From Prevotella sp. (lineage in GTDB: Bacteria > Bacteroidota > Bacteroidia > Bacteroidales > Bacteroidaceae): a stretch of 52,127 bases of DNA. Positions 25,016 through 35,310 of this stretch are shown piece after piece. The position numbers were made by a program, and so were the translations under genes. Location: the NCBI GenBank assembly GCA_022773825.1, contig JALFOF010000077.1, forward strand, positions 1 through 52,127. The letters run 5' to 3'. Position 1 is the first letter of the stretch. Each line of letters begins with the position of its first letter. Below the pieces are notes generated by a model, which did no database searches, was not told the DNA's origin, and saw only the letters and a program-made list of their open reading frames with translations.

Positions 25016-25045
25016 CTCTTGAGGTGTCTCTTCTTCGGTATGTGG

Positions 25046-25120
25046 TGGGCGTTGACGGATTCGAACCGCCGACCCTCTGCTTGTAAGGCAGACGCTCTGA
25101 ACCAGCTGAGCTAAACGCCC
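25046..25120 (-). tRNA. tRNA-Val (anticodon TAC), copy 2
   Basis: Identical to copy 1: full cloverleaf with TAC anticodon, TTCGAAT T-loop and perfect 7-bp acceptor stem. It is the promoter-proximal copy of the pair; the promoter is at 25173-25204. The two genes are separated by 30 bases. Confidence 0.95.
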
Positions 25121-25172
25121 GTGAAGAGAACTGTCTCAAGTTGCAAAAGAACTTGTTTCTCATTTGCGAGTG

Positions 25173-25204
25173 CAAAGGTACAACCTTTTTCTGAAACCTG
25201 CAAG
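25173..25204 (-). promoter_or_regulatory. Bacteroidetes-type promoter for the tRNA-Val pair
   Basis: On the minus strand CTTG (25201-25204), 20 bases and TACCTTTG (25173-25180) form the -33 and -7 boxes. They are about 50 bases upstream of the first tRNA. Confidence 0.75.
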
Positions 25205-25254
25205 TTTTTAAGCGAATATTTTTGCGTTTAGGCGAAAATAATGCCGAAAACAGG

Positions 25255-27177
25255 TTATCCAAAGCGTTTTGCCAGTTCGTCGTAGCTTATCACCGACAGC
25301 ACCAGTTTGCCGCTGGCAGTATATTTCTGCGTCTGACAGGCGAACAACTGCTTTAGCATCGCCTCCATATCATCATTGGAAAGGTACTCACCGTATGGCG
25401 TTGCCGCCTTGCGCGCCAAGCCATCGGCGAGGATGCGGCGCAGATTGTCGCTGGCGGCGGCATCGGCTTCCACGGCTTCGGCTACGAGGTCGTTGACGAG
25501 CGACACGGTGTCGAGACCGCCAAGGCCTGCCGGTACGCCGGAGACGGAGTAGCTGCCGCCGCCAAGGTCGGTGATTTCAAAGCCGAGGGTGCATAGCTCG
25601 TCTATGATGGTGTCTATGGAAGAGACGTATGAGGGGGGAAACTGCACGACCTCGGGGAACAGCACTTTCTGCGTATGGGCTGTGCGAGTCTCAAGGATTT
25701 TCATGTATTGCTCGAAGAGAACACGCTGGCTTGCACGGTTCTGGTCAACGAGCATGAGGCCTGACGGCACCTGCGTAACAATGTAGGAGCCACGCAACTG
25801 GTAGTGCTCCGTGGCGCGTCCTTCGCCTATTGGCTCTGTCTCGTGCCCGTCATACGTACCGCCGCCTACCGTCTCCACGTCGTCCTGCCACGACAGCTGC
25901 GAGGGGAACAGGGTTGGGGCGGACGCTGCCTGCCGCGCCGTGGCTGCGCCGTCGGTACGCGGTGTGCCGAAAAGTTCCTCCCAACCCTTTGCTGATGCTT
26001 GGCGAGGAGAATAGCTGTCAACGTGCTTCCTGTTATCCTTCGAAGGGGCAGAGGGGCTTTCGCCGTCATCAATGAAGGGGTTATAATGCGGGTTGTAGTC
26101 AACGTGCGGAGCCTCAACAGGTGTTCCCGTGGGCGAGAAGACAGGGATATCGGGCTTGCCTGCCGTATCGAAATCGAGGGTGGTGATGTCGGAAAACTTG
26201 CCTATAGCATCGCGGACGGCAGCCATTAGTATCTGCCATATATCGCGCTCGTTATCGAATTTTATCTCTGTCTTTACGGGATGGATGTTCACATCGATGT
26301 CTTGCGGATCGACAGTGAGGCGTATGAAGTAAGACACCTGCTCGCCATTGGGCAGCAAACGGTCAAAGGCGGTAAGGACGGCTTTATGGAAATAGGGGTG
26401 TTTCATGTAGCGACCGTTAACAAAGAAGTACTGCTGGAAGCCTTTCTTCTTGGCTGATTCGGGCTTGCCCACGAAGCCGTTGATGTTGCAGATGGACGTC
26501 TCGATGTCCAGGGGGAGTAGCTCTTGGTTTATTCTTTTGCCGAAAATGTCCACTATACGCTGGCGAAAGCTGGTGGAACGCAGTTGTTTCATCTCCACAC
26601 CGTTGCTGTATAACGAGAAATTCACTTCGGGATAAATCAGCACTATGCGCTCGAATGCCTGCATGATGTTATTCATCTCCGTGGCATTCGTCTTGAGAAA
26701 CTTGCGCCGTGCGGGTATGTTGAAGAAGAGATTTTCAACAAGAAAGTTGGAGCCCACGGGGCAAGAGACGGCTTCCTGCTCCACCATTCGCGAGCCAGAG
26801 ATGACGATTCGCGTCCCGACCTCGTCGTCGGTGGTGCGCGTTTGCAGCGTCACCTGCGCCACAGCGGCTATTGATGCCAGCGCTTCTCCTCTGAAACCCA
26901 TGGTGTGGAGGCTGAAAAGGTCCTGTGCCTGACGTATCTTTGACGTGGCATGTCTTTCAAATGACAGTCTCGCGTCGGTGTCAGACATACCCTTTCCGTT
27001 GTCTATTACCTGTATGGAAGCCTTCCCTGCATCGCATACAAGTATCCTTATGTCGGTCGCTCCGGCATCGATGGCGTTCTCAACCAGTTCCTTTATCACT
27101 GAGGCGGGACGCTGAATAACCTCGCCTGCCGCAATTTGGTTGGCCACAGAGTCGGGCAGCAGTTGTATGATGTCCAT
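25255..27177 (-). CDS. mutL: DNA mismatch repair protein MutL
   Basis: The 640-residue product is MutL, which links MutS mismatch recognition to strand removal. The N-terminal GHKL ATPase is typical (IAAGEVIQRPASVIKELVENAIDAGA, DNGKGM, TMGFRGEALASIAAV, about residues 15-105, then a transducer domain to about 330). A poorly conserved linker leads to the dimerisation domain (about 450-640). In that domain the metal-site motif seen in endonuclease-type MutL as DQHAxxE reads DQNRASQRVLFE, so the key His and Glu look replaced. I chose Met at 27177 (MDIIQLLPDSVANQ); the frame is open 51 codons further but that part lacks family similarity. It is the last gene of the guaB-led cluster. Confidence 0.94.
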   Translation of the reverse strand: MDIIQLLPDSVANQIAAGEVIQRPASVIKELVENAIDAGATDIRILVCDAGKASIQVIDNGKGMSDTDARLSFERHATSKIRQAQDLFSLHTMGFRGEALASIAAVAQVTLQTRTTDDEVGTRIVISGSRMVEQEAVSCPVGSNFLVENLFFNIPARRKFLKTNATEMNNIMQAFERIVLIYPEVNFSLYSNGVEMKQLRSTSFRQRIVDIFGKRINQELLPLDIETSICNINGFVGKPESAKKKGFQQYFFVNGRYMKHPYFHKAVLTAFDRLLPNGEQVSYFIRLTVDPQDIDVNIHPVKTEIKFDNERDIWQILMAAVRDAIGKFSDITTLDFDTAGKPDIPVFSPTGTPVEAPHVDYNPHYNPFIDDGESPSAPSKDNRKHVDSYSPRQASAKGWEELFGTPRTDGAATARQAASAPTLFPSQLSWQDDVETVGGGTYDGHETEPIGEGRATEHYQLRGSYIVTQVPSGLMLVDQNRASQRVLFEQYMKILETRTAHTQKVLFPEVVQFPPSYVSSIDTIIDELCTLGFEITDLGGGSYSVSGVPAGLGGLDTVSLVNDLVAEAVEADAAASDNLRRILADGLARKAATPYGEYLSNDDMEAMLKQLFACQTQKYTASGKLVLSVISYDELAKRFG

Positions 27178-27236
27178 AATGTAGGTTGATGATTTGTGAG
27201 GTATCGCCGCGCCATGGGGGCACCGCTCCACTGCGA

Positions 27237-28931
27237 TTACTGCGTTTGCTCGGCAGGAGGCAGCTTCCTTCGCGGTGCTTCCCTGCGCTTTTCCTCCTTC
27301 AGCTCCAAGCCCGCGGTCTTGGGTTTCCACACGAATATGTCGTCTTTTGACACTGGTCGCATATAGTCAAACCAGGCAAAGGAGGGCAGTTTGTGCTTGT
27401 CGGGCGGTGTTTGCGTAAGCGGATAGAGCGTTCCTGTATTGGCACACATCCATATTCGCTCAAGGCTCTGGTCGGGTTTGATATACATTTTCATCGTGTC
27501 CGTCTCGGTATAGTTGAGCCCTATGATAGTGGAGTCGGAGTCATCAACAGGGTAATACACCACTTTCACGTTGGAAATAGCCCAGTTTTCGCGCAACTTC
27601 CCGTCCTTAAAGTACGCCCTCATATCCCTTGACGCCACTTGGTTGTAGTGCGTGGAGTCGCTCATTATCTGCACAGAGAGAGCTTGTGACAACACTTCCG
27701 CATAGCGTATGGTGGAGTCGTTCATATAAACCTTGATGAGTTCGCCAAGCAACTGGCTGCCCATGTTCCACACAACGGGGTCTTTATACATCGTCATGCA
27801 GGAGTCTTTGGAGTGATATACCAGTGAGTCGCACACCGCCTGCAGGTCGTTTCGGTACGCCCTGACGTGGTTATAGCAATACACCTCCCTCTGCACGCTG
27901 TCGGTATTGATGTTTATTGTGTGTATCTTTATGGTGTCACCGTGCATCCACAGCGTGTCTTTCTGTGAGTAATCCACCGCCACGGCACGCTTGGTAGCGT
28001 AGCCATCGCCTTTCTGTTCCTCGTAATACACATAGTCCCCGAGCAGCATATTCCTGTTAATGGTGTCCGTATAGACGGCGTTTCCGAAGCCTTCGTTAAC
28101 CCCTGTCTTCTCATCATGATAGAGACTGTCCGCCGTTATGGTCTTCGCGCCATTGTAAACGGTAGAGCGCGAGAAGAGTTCCGAGTGCTCACTGTCGGTG
28201 TTATAGAAGCCGTTGGTGGTCTTGACGACACTTCCTTTCGACTTGATTGTGGAGGGTCCGGTCACGTGTGCCAGCGAGTTCTTGTCGTAATAGAACAGCG
28301 TATCGGTGTCAATGCGCAAGCCTTTGTCGTTGGTAAGCACCACATTGAAGTAGAATTCCGAGTGTCTCGTGTCGGTATAGTGGCGTCCCCAGTCCGCCGT
28401 CAATACGTCCTTGTTGCTTGTCAGCTTGATGCCGGCGGCGCCATAAGCATCGGCAAAGCCGTAGATACGGTCGTAATCGAGGGTGTCGCAGTACAGTTTC
28501 GACTTACGATGTGTCAGCACTACATTCTCCCAAGCATGGGCCACCTCGGCGTTTCCGTCGTAATATCCCTTGTCACTTACCAGCGTCAGCGTGTCGCCCT
28601 GCCACATCTTGACGTGCCCGAAGGCTCTGAACGAGTTGGTACTTTCATAAAAATACGCGCTGTCGCAGGTGAGATACATACCCTTATGCAGGAATTTCAC
28701 GTTGCCACGGAGGAACTGTGCGTCGGGCGTGGGGCCGTAGATGTCGTACGATAGCGTATCGGCGTGCTGCAAATACACCTTCGTGTCCACCTTTTTCTCT
28801 TTCTTTGCCGTGCTGGCACGCTTTCCCTTTGGCTGCAAAGAGAATACTGCCGTAAAGGCAAAAAGACACAGAATCAGTGAGAAAACGATTCTGTGCCTGT
28901 CATGCTTTGTATGATTACACTCTCTGTTCAC
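27237..28931 (-). CDS. OstA/LptA-like periplasmic protein
   Basis: The 564-residue protein has an N-terminal signal or anchor (HRIVFSLILCLFAFTAVFS, about residues 13-32) followed by repeated beta strands with phrases such as LRGNVKFLHKGMYLTCDSAYFY, AFGHVKMWQGDTLTLVSDKGYYD and LTSNKDVLTADWGRHYTDT. This is the OstA-like jellyroll found in LptA and the periplasmic part of LptD, which carry lipopolysaccharide across the periplasm. Many Asp-Thr and Tyr-Tyr repeats occur. The Lys/Arg/Pro-rich tail (about 540-564) is likely disordered. It sits between a parvulin gene and mutL in a gene order I recall as common in Bacteroidetes. Confidence 0.87.
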   Translation of the reverse strand: MNRECNHTKHDRHRIVFSLILCLFAFTAVFSLQPKGKRASTAKKEKKVDTKVYLQHADTLSYDIYGPTPDAQFLRGNVKFLHKGMYLTCDSAYFYESTNSFRAFGHVKMWQGDTLTLVSDKGYYDGNAEVAHAWENVVLTHRKSKLYCDTLDYDRIYGFADAYGAAGIKLTSNKDVLTADWGRHYTDTRHSEFYFNVVLTNDKGLRIDTDTLFYYDKNSLAHVTGPSTIKSKGSVVKTTNGFYNTDSEHSELFSRSTVYNGAKTITADSLYHDEKTGVNEGFGNAVYTDTINRNMLLGDYVYYEEQKGDGYATKRAVAVDYSQKDTLWMHGDTIKIHTININTDSVQREVYCYNHVRAYRNDLQAVCDSLVYHSKDSCMTMYKDPVVWNMGSQLLGELIKVYMNDSTIRYAEVLSQALSVQIMSDSTHYNQVASRDMRAYFKDGKLRENWAISNVKVVYYPVDDSDSTIIGLNYTETDTMKMYIKPDQSLERIWMCANTGTLYPLTQTPPDKHKLPSFAWFDYMRPVSKDDIFVWKPKTAGLELKEEKRREAPRRKLPPAEQTQ

Positions 28932-28990
28932 GTTCTTTTTATATCGTGTTTAGGTGTTTCTTGCAGTGCTGCCACATTCTTACGCCGCGG

Positions 28991-30460
28991 TCATCTCACC
29001 CACCCTTCGTATTCAAAGTCGCAGTCTTTGTACCTTTCATCCATCCTTACGTAGGTGTTTCTTATCTTTTCCTGCACCCAATCTCGCACCTTTTTCTCGC
29101 GCATCTTTTCGAGAACCACGTTGCTCATCACCTGAAAGTCCTCTGTTATCTTAGCCTTGTGGCCCTCGGTGCGGCTCTTCAGCTTTATGATGGCGCAGAC
29201 CGTCTTGCCTCTGTTGTTCACCATCGTGAAGGCTTTTGACACCTGTCCCACCTTCAGCGTATCGACAATGCGCGCCACTTCCGTAGGCAGGTCTTTCATT
29301 TCAAATCGCGATGTGCGGCTCATACCGTCCTCCGTCACGTTAGACATCAGTCCCCTGTTGTTCTTAGTGTCCTTATCGTCCGAGATATACGTTGCGCCAT
29401 CCTCGAAGGAGAACACGTTGTTGCGCAGGTCATCGCCTATAGAGTCCATTCTCGCTATGCCCTCATCTATTGCTTTCTGCGATACTTTCGGCTTTCTGAG
29501 GATATGCCGGCAGTTTATCTTGTCGCCGCGTTTGTCTATCAGCTGTATGATATGGTAGCCGAATTCCGACTCTACTATCTTCGAAACCCTCTTCGGGTCG
29601 CTGAGGTTGAATGCCACTTGCGCAAACGCAGGGTCGAGATGCCCTCGTCCTGTGAAGCCGAGCTCACCGCCCTGTCGTGCCGAGCCCGGGTCTTCCGAAT
29701 AGAGACGCGCCAGCGTCGCGAAGGTTGTGGAGCCCGACTGCACACGGTTGGTATAGTCGCGCAGCTCGTCCTTTATCTTATTTATCTCTTCAATAGGTAT
29801 TCGTGGCTCATTGGTTATAATCTGCACCTCCACCGTTGTCGGCACGAAGGGTATGCTATCCTCTGGCATCTTCCTGAAATACTCGCGCACTTCCGCTGGT
29901 GTCACCTTCACATTCTCCATCAGTTTGCTGCGCATACGCTTTGTCAGCTCCCTGTTTTTGAAGTCATCGTGCAGTTCTTCCTTTATCTGCGTGATGCTCA
30001 TCTTGCGGTATTCCTCCAGTTTCTCTCGCGAACCAATCATCTGAACCCAGTATTCTATCTGCTGTTCCACGCCCTGTGCTATCTCCGCCTCTGTCACTTC
30101 GATACTGTCTATCGCCGCCTGATTGAGGAAAAGCTTCTGCACCGCTATCTGTTCTGGTATGCGGCAGTCTGGGTTTCCGTCCCATGTCACGCCCTCCTGC
30201 TCGGCCTGTAGTCTGAGCATCTCTATGTCAGAGCGCAGTATGGCCTCGTCGCCGACTACCCATACCACCTCGTCGATGTAGTTGGGTGTTACCGCCTTCT
30301 CCGCCGCGGCACTGACACTGTCCCGCACCACGGCGGTGTCTGCCGCCGCTTCCGTCGTGTCCGTGCCATTGTTCACCGTGCCGCATGCCGCCCCTGCCGT
30401 CGCAACGGCGAGCAACAGAGCTGCCGCTCCGCAGAGAAACGTATTCATCTTTCCTGTCAT
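28991..30460 (-). CDS. Periplasmic SurA-like parvulin PPIase
   Basis: The 489-residue protein begins with an export signal (about residues 5-27); Met at 30448 is an equally good start, and the AAC at its end is a weak lipobox. A SurA-N-like helical region (about 60-190) is followed by a parvulin domain (about 195-310) with the signature YSEDPGSARQGGELGFTGRG and FGYHIIQLID, then a degenerate second parvulin unit (about 315-430, CRHILRKPKV). SurA-type chaperones escort outer-membrane proteins to BamA, encoded further along the window. It follows the PpiC gene with 21 bases between, in the guaB-mutL cluster. Confidence 0.9.
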   Translation of the reverse strand: MTGKMNTFLCGAAALLLAVATAGAACGTVNNGTDTTEAAADTAVVRDSVSAAAEKAVTPNYIDEVVWVVGDEAILRSDIEMLRLQAEQEGVTWDGNPDCRIPEQIAVQKLFLNQAAIDSIEVTEAEIAQGVEQQIEYWVQMIGSREKLEEYRKMSITQIKEELHDDFKNRELTKRMRSKLMENVKVTPAEVREYFRKMPEDSIPFVPTTVEVQIITNEPRIPIEEINKIKDELRDYTNRVQSGSTTFATLARLYSEDPGSARQGGELGFTGRGHLDPAFAQVAFNLSDPKRVSKIVESEFGYHIIQLIDKRGDKINCRHILRKPKVSQKAIDEGIARMDSIGDDLRNNVFSFEDGATYISDDKDTKNNRGLMSNVTEDGMSRTSRFEMKDLPTEVARIVDTLKVGQVSKAFTMVNNRGKTVCAIIKLKSRTEGHKAKITEDFQVMSNVVLEKMREKKVRDWVQEKIRNTYVRMDERYKDCDFEYEGWVR

Positions 30461-30481
30461 AAATAGTAAATACGGTGTTGT

Positions 30482-31924
30482 TTATTTCGTTACGGGCTTC
30501 ACTGTCTTCAGCACTTCCTGGTTCACCACCACGGGATAGCGTGCCTCCAGCTCCTTGAGCCACTCTTTCTCCATTGCCTCTTGGTAGTCAGCCACTACGA
30601 GCGCCCTCACGTCCGACAGCTCTTCCGGCGCCTTTATTACCTTTCCGAAGGTAGCGTTATTGGGGAAATCCTTCACCTCTTTTATCTTAGCGTCATTCAC
30701 ACCGAACTCGTTTCGGTCCACGAGCCCGTTGTCCCCTTTCTTGAACAAGCCCTTTTCCACACGTATGCGCAGTGTGGAATCGTTGTTGAAGGTAGTGCGG
30801 AGAATCTGCGCCCAGTCAGCGAATTTCTTGCCTTTCACGCTCTTCTTCACTGCTTCCACGTCCGCCGCGTCGCGTGTGTGGTATGCTATACCCTTGAAAC
30901 GTGGCTCGTCCCAGGTATATTTCTTCTTGTTCTTCTTGAAGAATTTCTCCAGTCCAGCCTCGTCTTTCGCTGCTTTGTCCCACACTTCGCGGTTGCTTAT
31001 CTCAAAGAGCAGCAAGCCGTCGTGATACTCCTGTATAAGGTATTTCATGTCAAGGCTAAGGGCAGATATAGAGTCCGCGCGGCTGTCCATCACCTGCTCC
31101 TCCGTCATTCCCTTCACCTCGGCTATCTCCTTCAGTCTGTTCTTTGCCATCGCCTCGCGTATGCCGCGCTTCTCTATAAAGTTATATATGTCCGCGCGCA
31201 ACGAGTCGTATGGCTCCAACTGCTTGTGTCCCTGCATCTTTATGATGTGGTATCCCACTTCCGTGAGCACCGGCTTTGACACCTCGCCGTCTTTCAGTGC
31301 AAAGGCCGCCTCCTCAAATTTAGGCAGTGTCTGCCCGTGCTGTATCCAGCCTATCTCCCCTCCGCGCCTTGCGCTGCCAGGGTCTTGGCTCAATGCCACG
31401 GCGAGGTCTTCGAACTTGGCTCCCTGCGCTATGGCATTGTATATGGAGTCCGCCCTCTGCGCAGCCTTCTGCATCTCTGCTTCCTCGGCGTTCTGCCCCA
31501 CGCGGATGAGGATATGCCGCGGGTTCACGAGCCCGTCGGGACCAATGCGCTTCTTTGTGTCGCTGTAAATCTTCTGCGCTTCCCGCTCCACATCGTCGTC
31601 GTTGATGAGCGTTGGCTCCACCTGCTGGTCGCGATACTGACGGAACTCCTTCTTGTAGCTCGCCATGGTGTCGTACTTTGCCTCGAGTGCTGCTTCCACC
31701 TTACGCTTGTAGTTCACGAAGAGTTCCACGTATTCCTCCACCGTCTTGTGGTCTATGACATCCTCGCCGTTGTTCTTGTTATATGAATACTCGAACTCAG
31801 AGCGTGGCACGGGCTTGCCGTTGATAGTCATAATCACGGGGTCATCGTCCGCCACCGCGCTGACGGCGGCGCATGTCAAGCCAAGCAGTGCTATGGCTGG
31901 TGCCAGAAACGTTTTCTTGTTCAT
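30482..31924 (-). CDS. Periplasmic PpiC-type peptidyl-prolyl isomerase
   Basis: The 480-residue protein has a signal peptide (about 1-25), a SurA_N-like start (VIMTINGKPVPRSEFEYSYNKN), a parvulin domain (about 130-235) with NPRHILIRVG, LSQDPGSARRGGEIGW and VGYHIIKMQGH, and a C-terminal helical and second rotamase-like region (about 290-470). It is likely a periplasmic chaperone/isomerase for exported proteins. It shares about the same plan as the next gene (28991-30460), so the two may have arisen by duplication. It lies 29 bases downstream of guaB. Confidence 0.9.
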   Translation of the reverse strand: MNKKTFLAPAIALLGLTCAAVSAVADDDPVIMTINGKPVPRSEFEYSYNKNNGEDVIDHKTVEEYVELFVNYKRKVEAALEAKYDTMASYKKEFRQYRDQQVEPTLINDDDVEREAQKIYSDTKKRIGPDGLVNPRHILIRVGQNAEEAEMQKAAQRADSIYNAIAQGAKFEDLAVALSQDPGSARRGGEIGWIQHGQTLPKFEEAAFALKDGEVSKPVLTEVGYHIIKMQGHKQLEPYDSLRADIYNFIEKRGIREAMAKNRLKEIAEVKGMTEEQVMDSRADSISALSLDMKYLIQEYHDGLLLFEISNREVWDKAAKDEAGLEKFFKKNKKKYTWDEPRFKGIAYHTRDAADVEAVKKSVKGKKFADWAQILRTTFNNDSTLRIRVEKGLFKKGDNGLVDRNEFGVNDAKIKEVKDFPNNATFGKVIKAPEELSDVRALVVADYQEAMEKEWLKELEARYPVVVNQEVLKTVKPVTK

Positions 31925-31953
31925 CGGGTCGTCGTTGTGTGTTGTGGCGTTCC

Positions 31954-33510
<1,557 letters not shown>

Positions 33511-33555
33511 TTATTCGCATATTAAAGCAATTTAACCATTGGCGAGGGAGTGCTT

Positions 33556-33587
33556 CTTGTCGGTATCAGAATTAATTAGTACTTTTG
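33556..33587 (+). promoter_or_regulatory. Bacteroidetes-type promoter for the MlaE/MlaF operon
   Basis: CTTG (33556-33559), 20 bases and TACTTTTG (33580-33587) match the consensus with one mismatch in the -33 box. The leader to the start at 33782 is about 190 bases and includes repeat array E. Confidence 0.7.
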
Positions 33588-33614
33588 CAGGCGCAACATT
33601 CGTGCGAGCGGCGT

Positions 33615-33703
33615 CGCAATAGCTATGCTTTCGCGTTGTAATAGCAATGCTTTTGCATTGTAATAGCTATGCTTTTACACGGTAATAGCTATGCTTTTAC
33701 GCC
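33615..33703. repeat. Array E of the 22-bp dyad repeat, in a 5' leader
   Basis: Four units read GCAATAGCTATGC, GTAATAGCAATGC, GTAATAGCTATGC and GTAATAGCTATGC on the plus strand, 22 bases apart, the reverse of arrays C and D. It lies between the plus-strand promoter (33556-33587) and the start of the permease (33782), so it would be transcribed in the leader. Confidence 0.93.
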
Positions 33704-33781
33704 GCCACTCCCGCGCGGCGGCGATGGAAGGCGGCGCGTCTGCACTCACATTCAACAAGTTACAACTCACAAAACCACAAT

Positions 33782-34528
33782 ATGTTTCCTTTCAAACAAC
33801 TGCACACGCTCGGTTCCTACCTCACCCTTATGGGGCGCAGCATTGCCGTGCCCGACCGCTGGCGTATGTTCCTGAAGCAGTATGTCAAGGAGATGTCGCA
33901 GCTCGGCGTGGACTCCATCGGAATAGTGCTCCTCATATCGTTCTTCATAGGCGCGGTAATCTGCATACAGATAAAGCTCAACATACAGTCGCCGTGGATG
34001 CCACGGTGGGTGTCGGGCTACACCACGCGCGAGATAATGCTGCTGGAATTCTCCTCGTCAATAATGTGTCTCATCCTCGCGGGCAAAGTGGGCAGCAACA
34101 TAGCGTCAGAGCTTGGCACCATGAGGGTGACACAGCAGATAGACGCCCTCGACATAATGGGCGTGAACTCTGCCAACTACCTCATAGCGCCGAAAATCCT
34201 CGGACTGATGACATTGATGCCCTTCCTCGTGATTTTCTCTGACATAACGGGTATAATAGGCGCCTACGCCACGGCATACATAGGCCACATACTCTCCCCC
34301 GACGACCTCACCATGGGCCTGCAACACTCCTTCAACCCGTGGTTCGTGTGGATGTCCATAATAAAGAGCACCGTCTTCGCCTTCATCATAGCCAGCGTGT
34401 CCTCCTACTGCGGATACAGCGTGGAGGGCGGCTCGGTGGAGGTGGGCAAGGCAAGCACGGCGGCCGTGGTAAACAGCAGTATCATAATCCTCTTCACCGA
34501 CGTGTTCCTAACCCAGTTGCTCTCATGA
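33782..34528 (+). CDS. MlaE-type lipid ABC transporter permease
   Basis: The 248-residue membrane protein matches MlaE/YrbE permeases. It has membrane segments near residues 44-66, 85-110, 140-165, 195-215 and 225-245, and the family's hallmark EL-G-M-xxx-QIDAL (SELGTMRVTQQIDALDIMG) in the cytoplasmic coupling region. With the ATPase downstream it forms an inner-membrane phospholipid-transport complex that helps keep the outer membrane asymmetric. In Bacteroidetes the usual partner is an MCE-domain protein, and none is adjacent here. The stop overlaps the ATPase start by 4 bases (ATGA at 34525-34528), indicating translational coupling. Confidence 0.93.
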   Translation: MFPFKQLHTLGSYLTLMGRSIAVPDRWRMFLKQYVKEMSQLGVDSIGIVLLISFFIGAVICIQIKLNIQSPWMPRWVSGYTTREIMLLEFSSSIMCLILAGKVGSNIASELGTMRVTQQIDALDIMGVNSANYLIAPKILGLMTLMPFLVIFSDITGIIGAYATAYIGHILSPDDLTMGLQHSFNPWFVWMSIIKSTVFAFIIASVSSYCGYSVEGGSVEVGKASTAAVVNSSIIILFTDVFLTQLLS

Positions 34529-35292
34529 TAGAAGTAAAGAATTTATACAAATCCTTCGACGGGAAAGACGTGCTCATAGACATCAACGCCACCTTCCGGG
34601 ACGGCAAGACAAACCTCATCATAGGACAGTCGGGCTCGGGAAAGACGGTGCTGATGAAGAACCTCGTGGGGCTCTTCGTACCCACCAGCGGCAAGATACT
34701 CTACGACGGACGCGACTTCATGCAGATGTCAAAGCAGGAACGCATAGCAATGCGCCGCGAGATGGGCATGATATTCCAGTCGGCAGCACTATTCGACTCG
34801 CTGACAGTTCTCGAAAACGTGATGTTCCCCTTGGATATGTTCTCCAACATGACACTGCGAGAACGGCAACGGCGCGCACAGGAGTGCCTCGACCGCGTGA
34901 ACCTCAACGACGCTGGAGCGAAATTCCCCGGCGAAATATCAGGCGGTATGCAGAAAAGGGTGGCGATAGCAAGGGCAATAGCATTGAACCCGAAGTACCT
35001 CTTCTGCGACGAACCAAACTCAGGACTCGACCCTAAGACGAGCCTCGTGATAGACCAGCTGCTGCATAGCATAACGGAGGAGTTCGGAATGACAACCATC
35101 ATCAACACACACGACATGAACTCGGTGATGGGAATAGGCGACAGCATCATCTTTATCTGCAAAGGCAGGAAGGAATGGGAAGGCGATAAGACAATGGTGA
35201 TGTCGGCTACCAACGAAGACCTCAACGACCTCGTCTTCGCGTCAGAACTGTTCCGCAAAGTGAAGGCAGTGGAAATGGCAAAACAGAAATAA
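34525..35292 (+). CDS. MlaF-type ABC transporter ATP-binding protein
   Basis: The 255-residue ATPase begins MIEVKNLYKSFDG. Walker A GQSGSGKTV, the ISGGMQKRVAIARAIA signature (ABC motif), Walker B YLFCDEPNSGLDP and the switch His in NTHDMNSV are all intact. It is close to MlaF-like ATPases that pair with MlaE permeases. An in-frame open stretch begins further upstream at 34339, but it lies antiphase to the permease gene and shows no similarity, so the start at 34525 is chosen. It is coupled to the permease by a 4-base overlap and metY follows 18 bases downstream. Confidence 0.95.
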   Translation: MIEVKNLYKSFDGKDVLIDINATFRDGKTNLIIGQSGSGKTVLMKNLVGLFVPTSGKILYDGRDFMQMSKQERIAMRREMGMIFQSAALFDSLTVLENVMFPLDMFSNMTLRERQRRAQECLDRVNLNDAGAKFPGEISGGMQKRVAIARAIALNPKYLFCDEPNSGLDPKTSLVIDQLLHSITEEFGMTTIINTHDMNSVMGIGDSIIFICKGRKEWEGDKTMVMSATNEDLNDLVFASELFRKVKAVEMAKQK

Positions 35293-35310
35293 CAAAACAC
35301 ACCAACAATA

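Noticed and set aside
34339..34524. Upstream extension of the MlaF-like ATPase
   Set aside because: It overlaps the permease gene in another frame; ATPase homology begins at the ATGA overlap.
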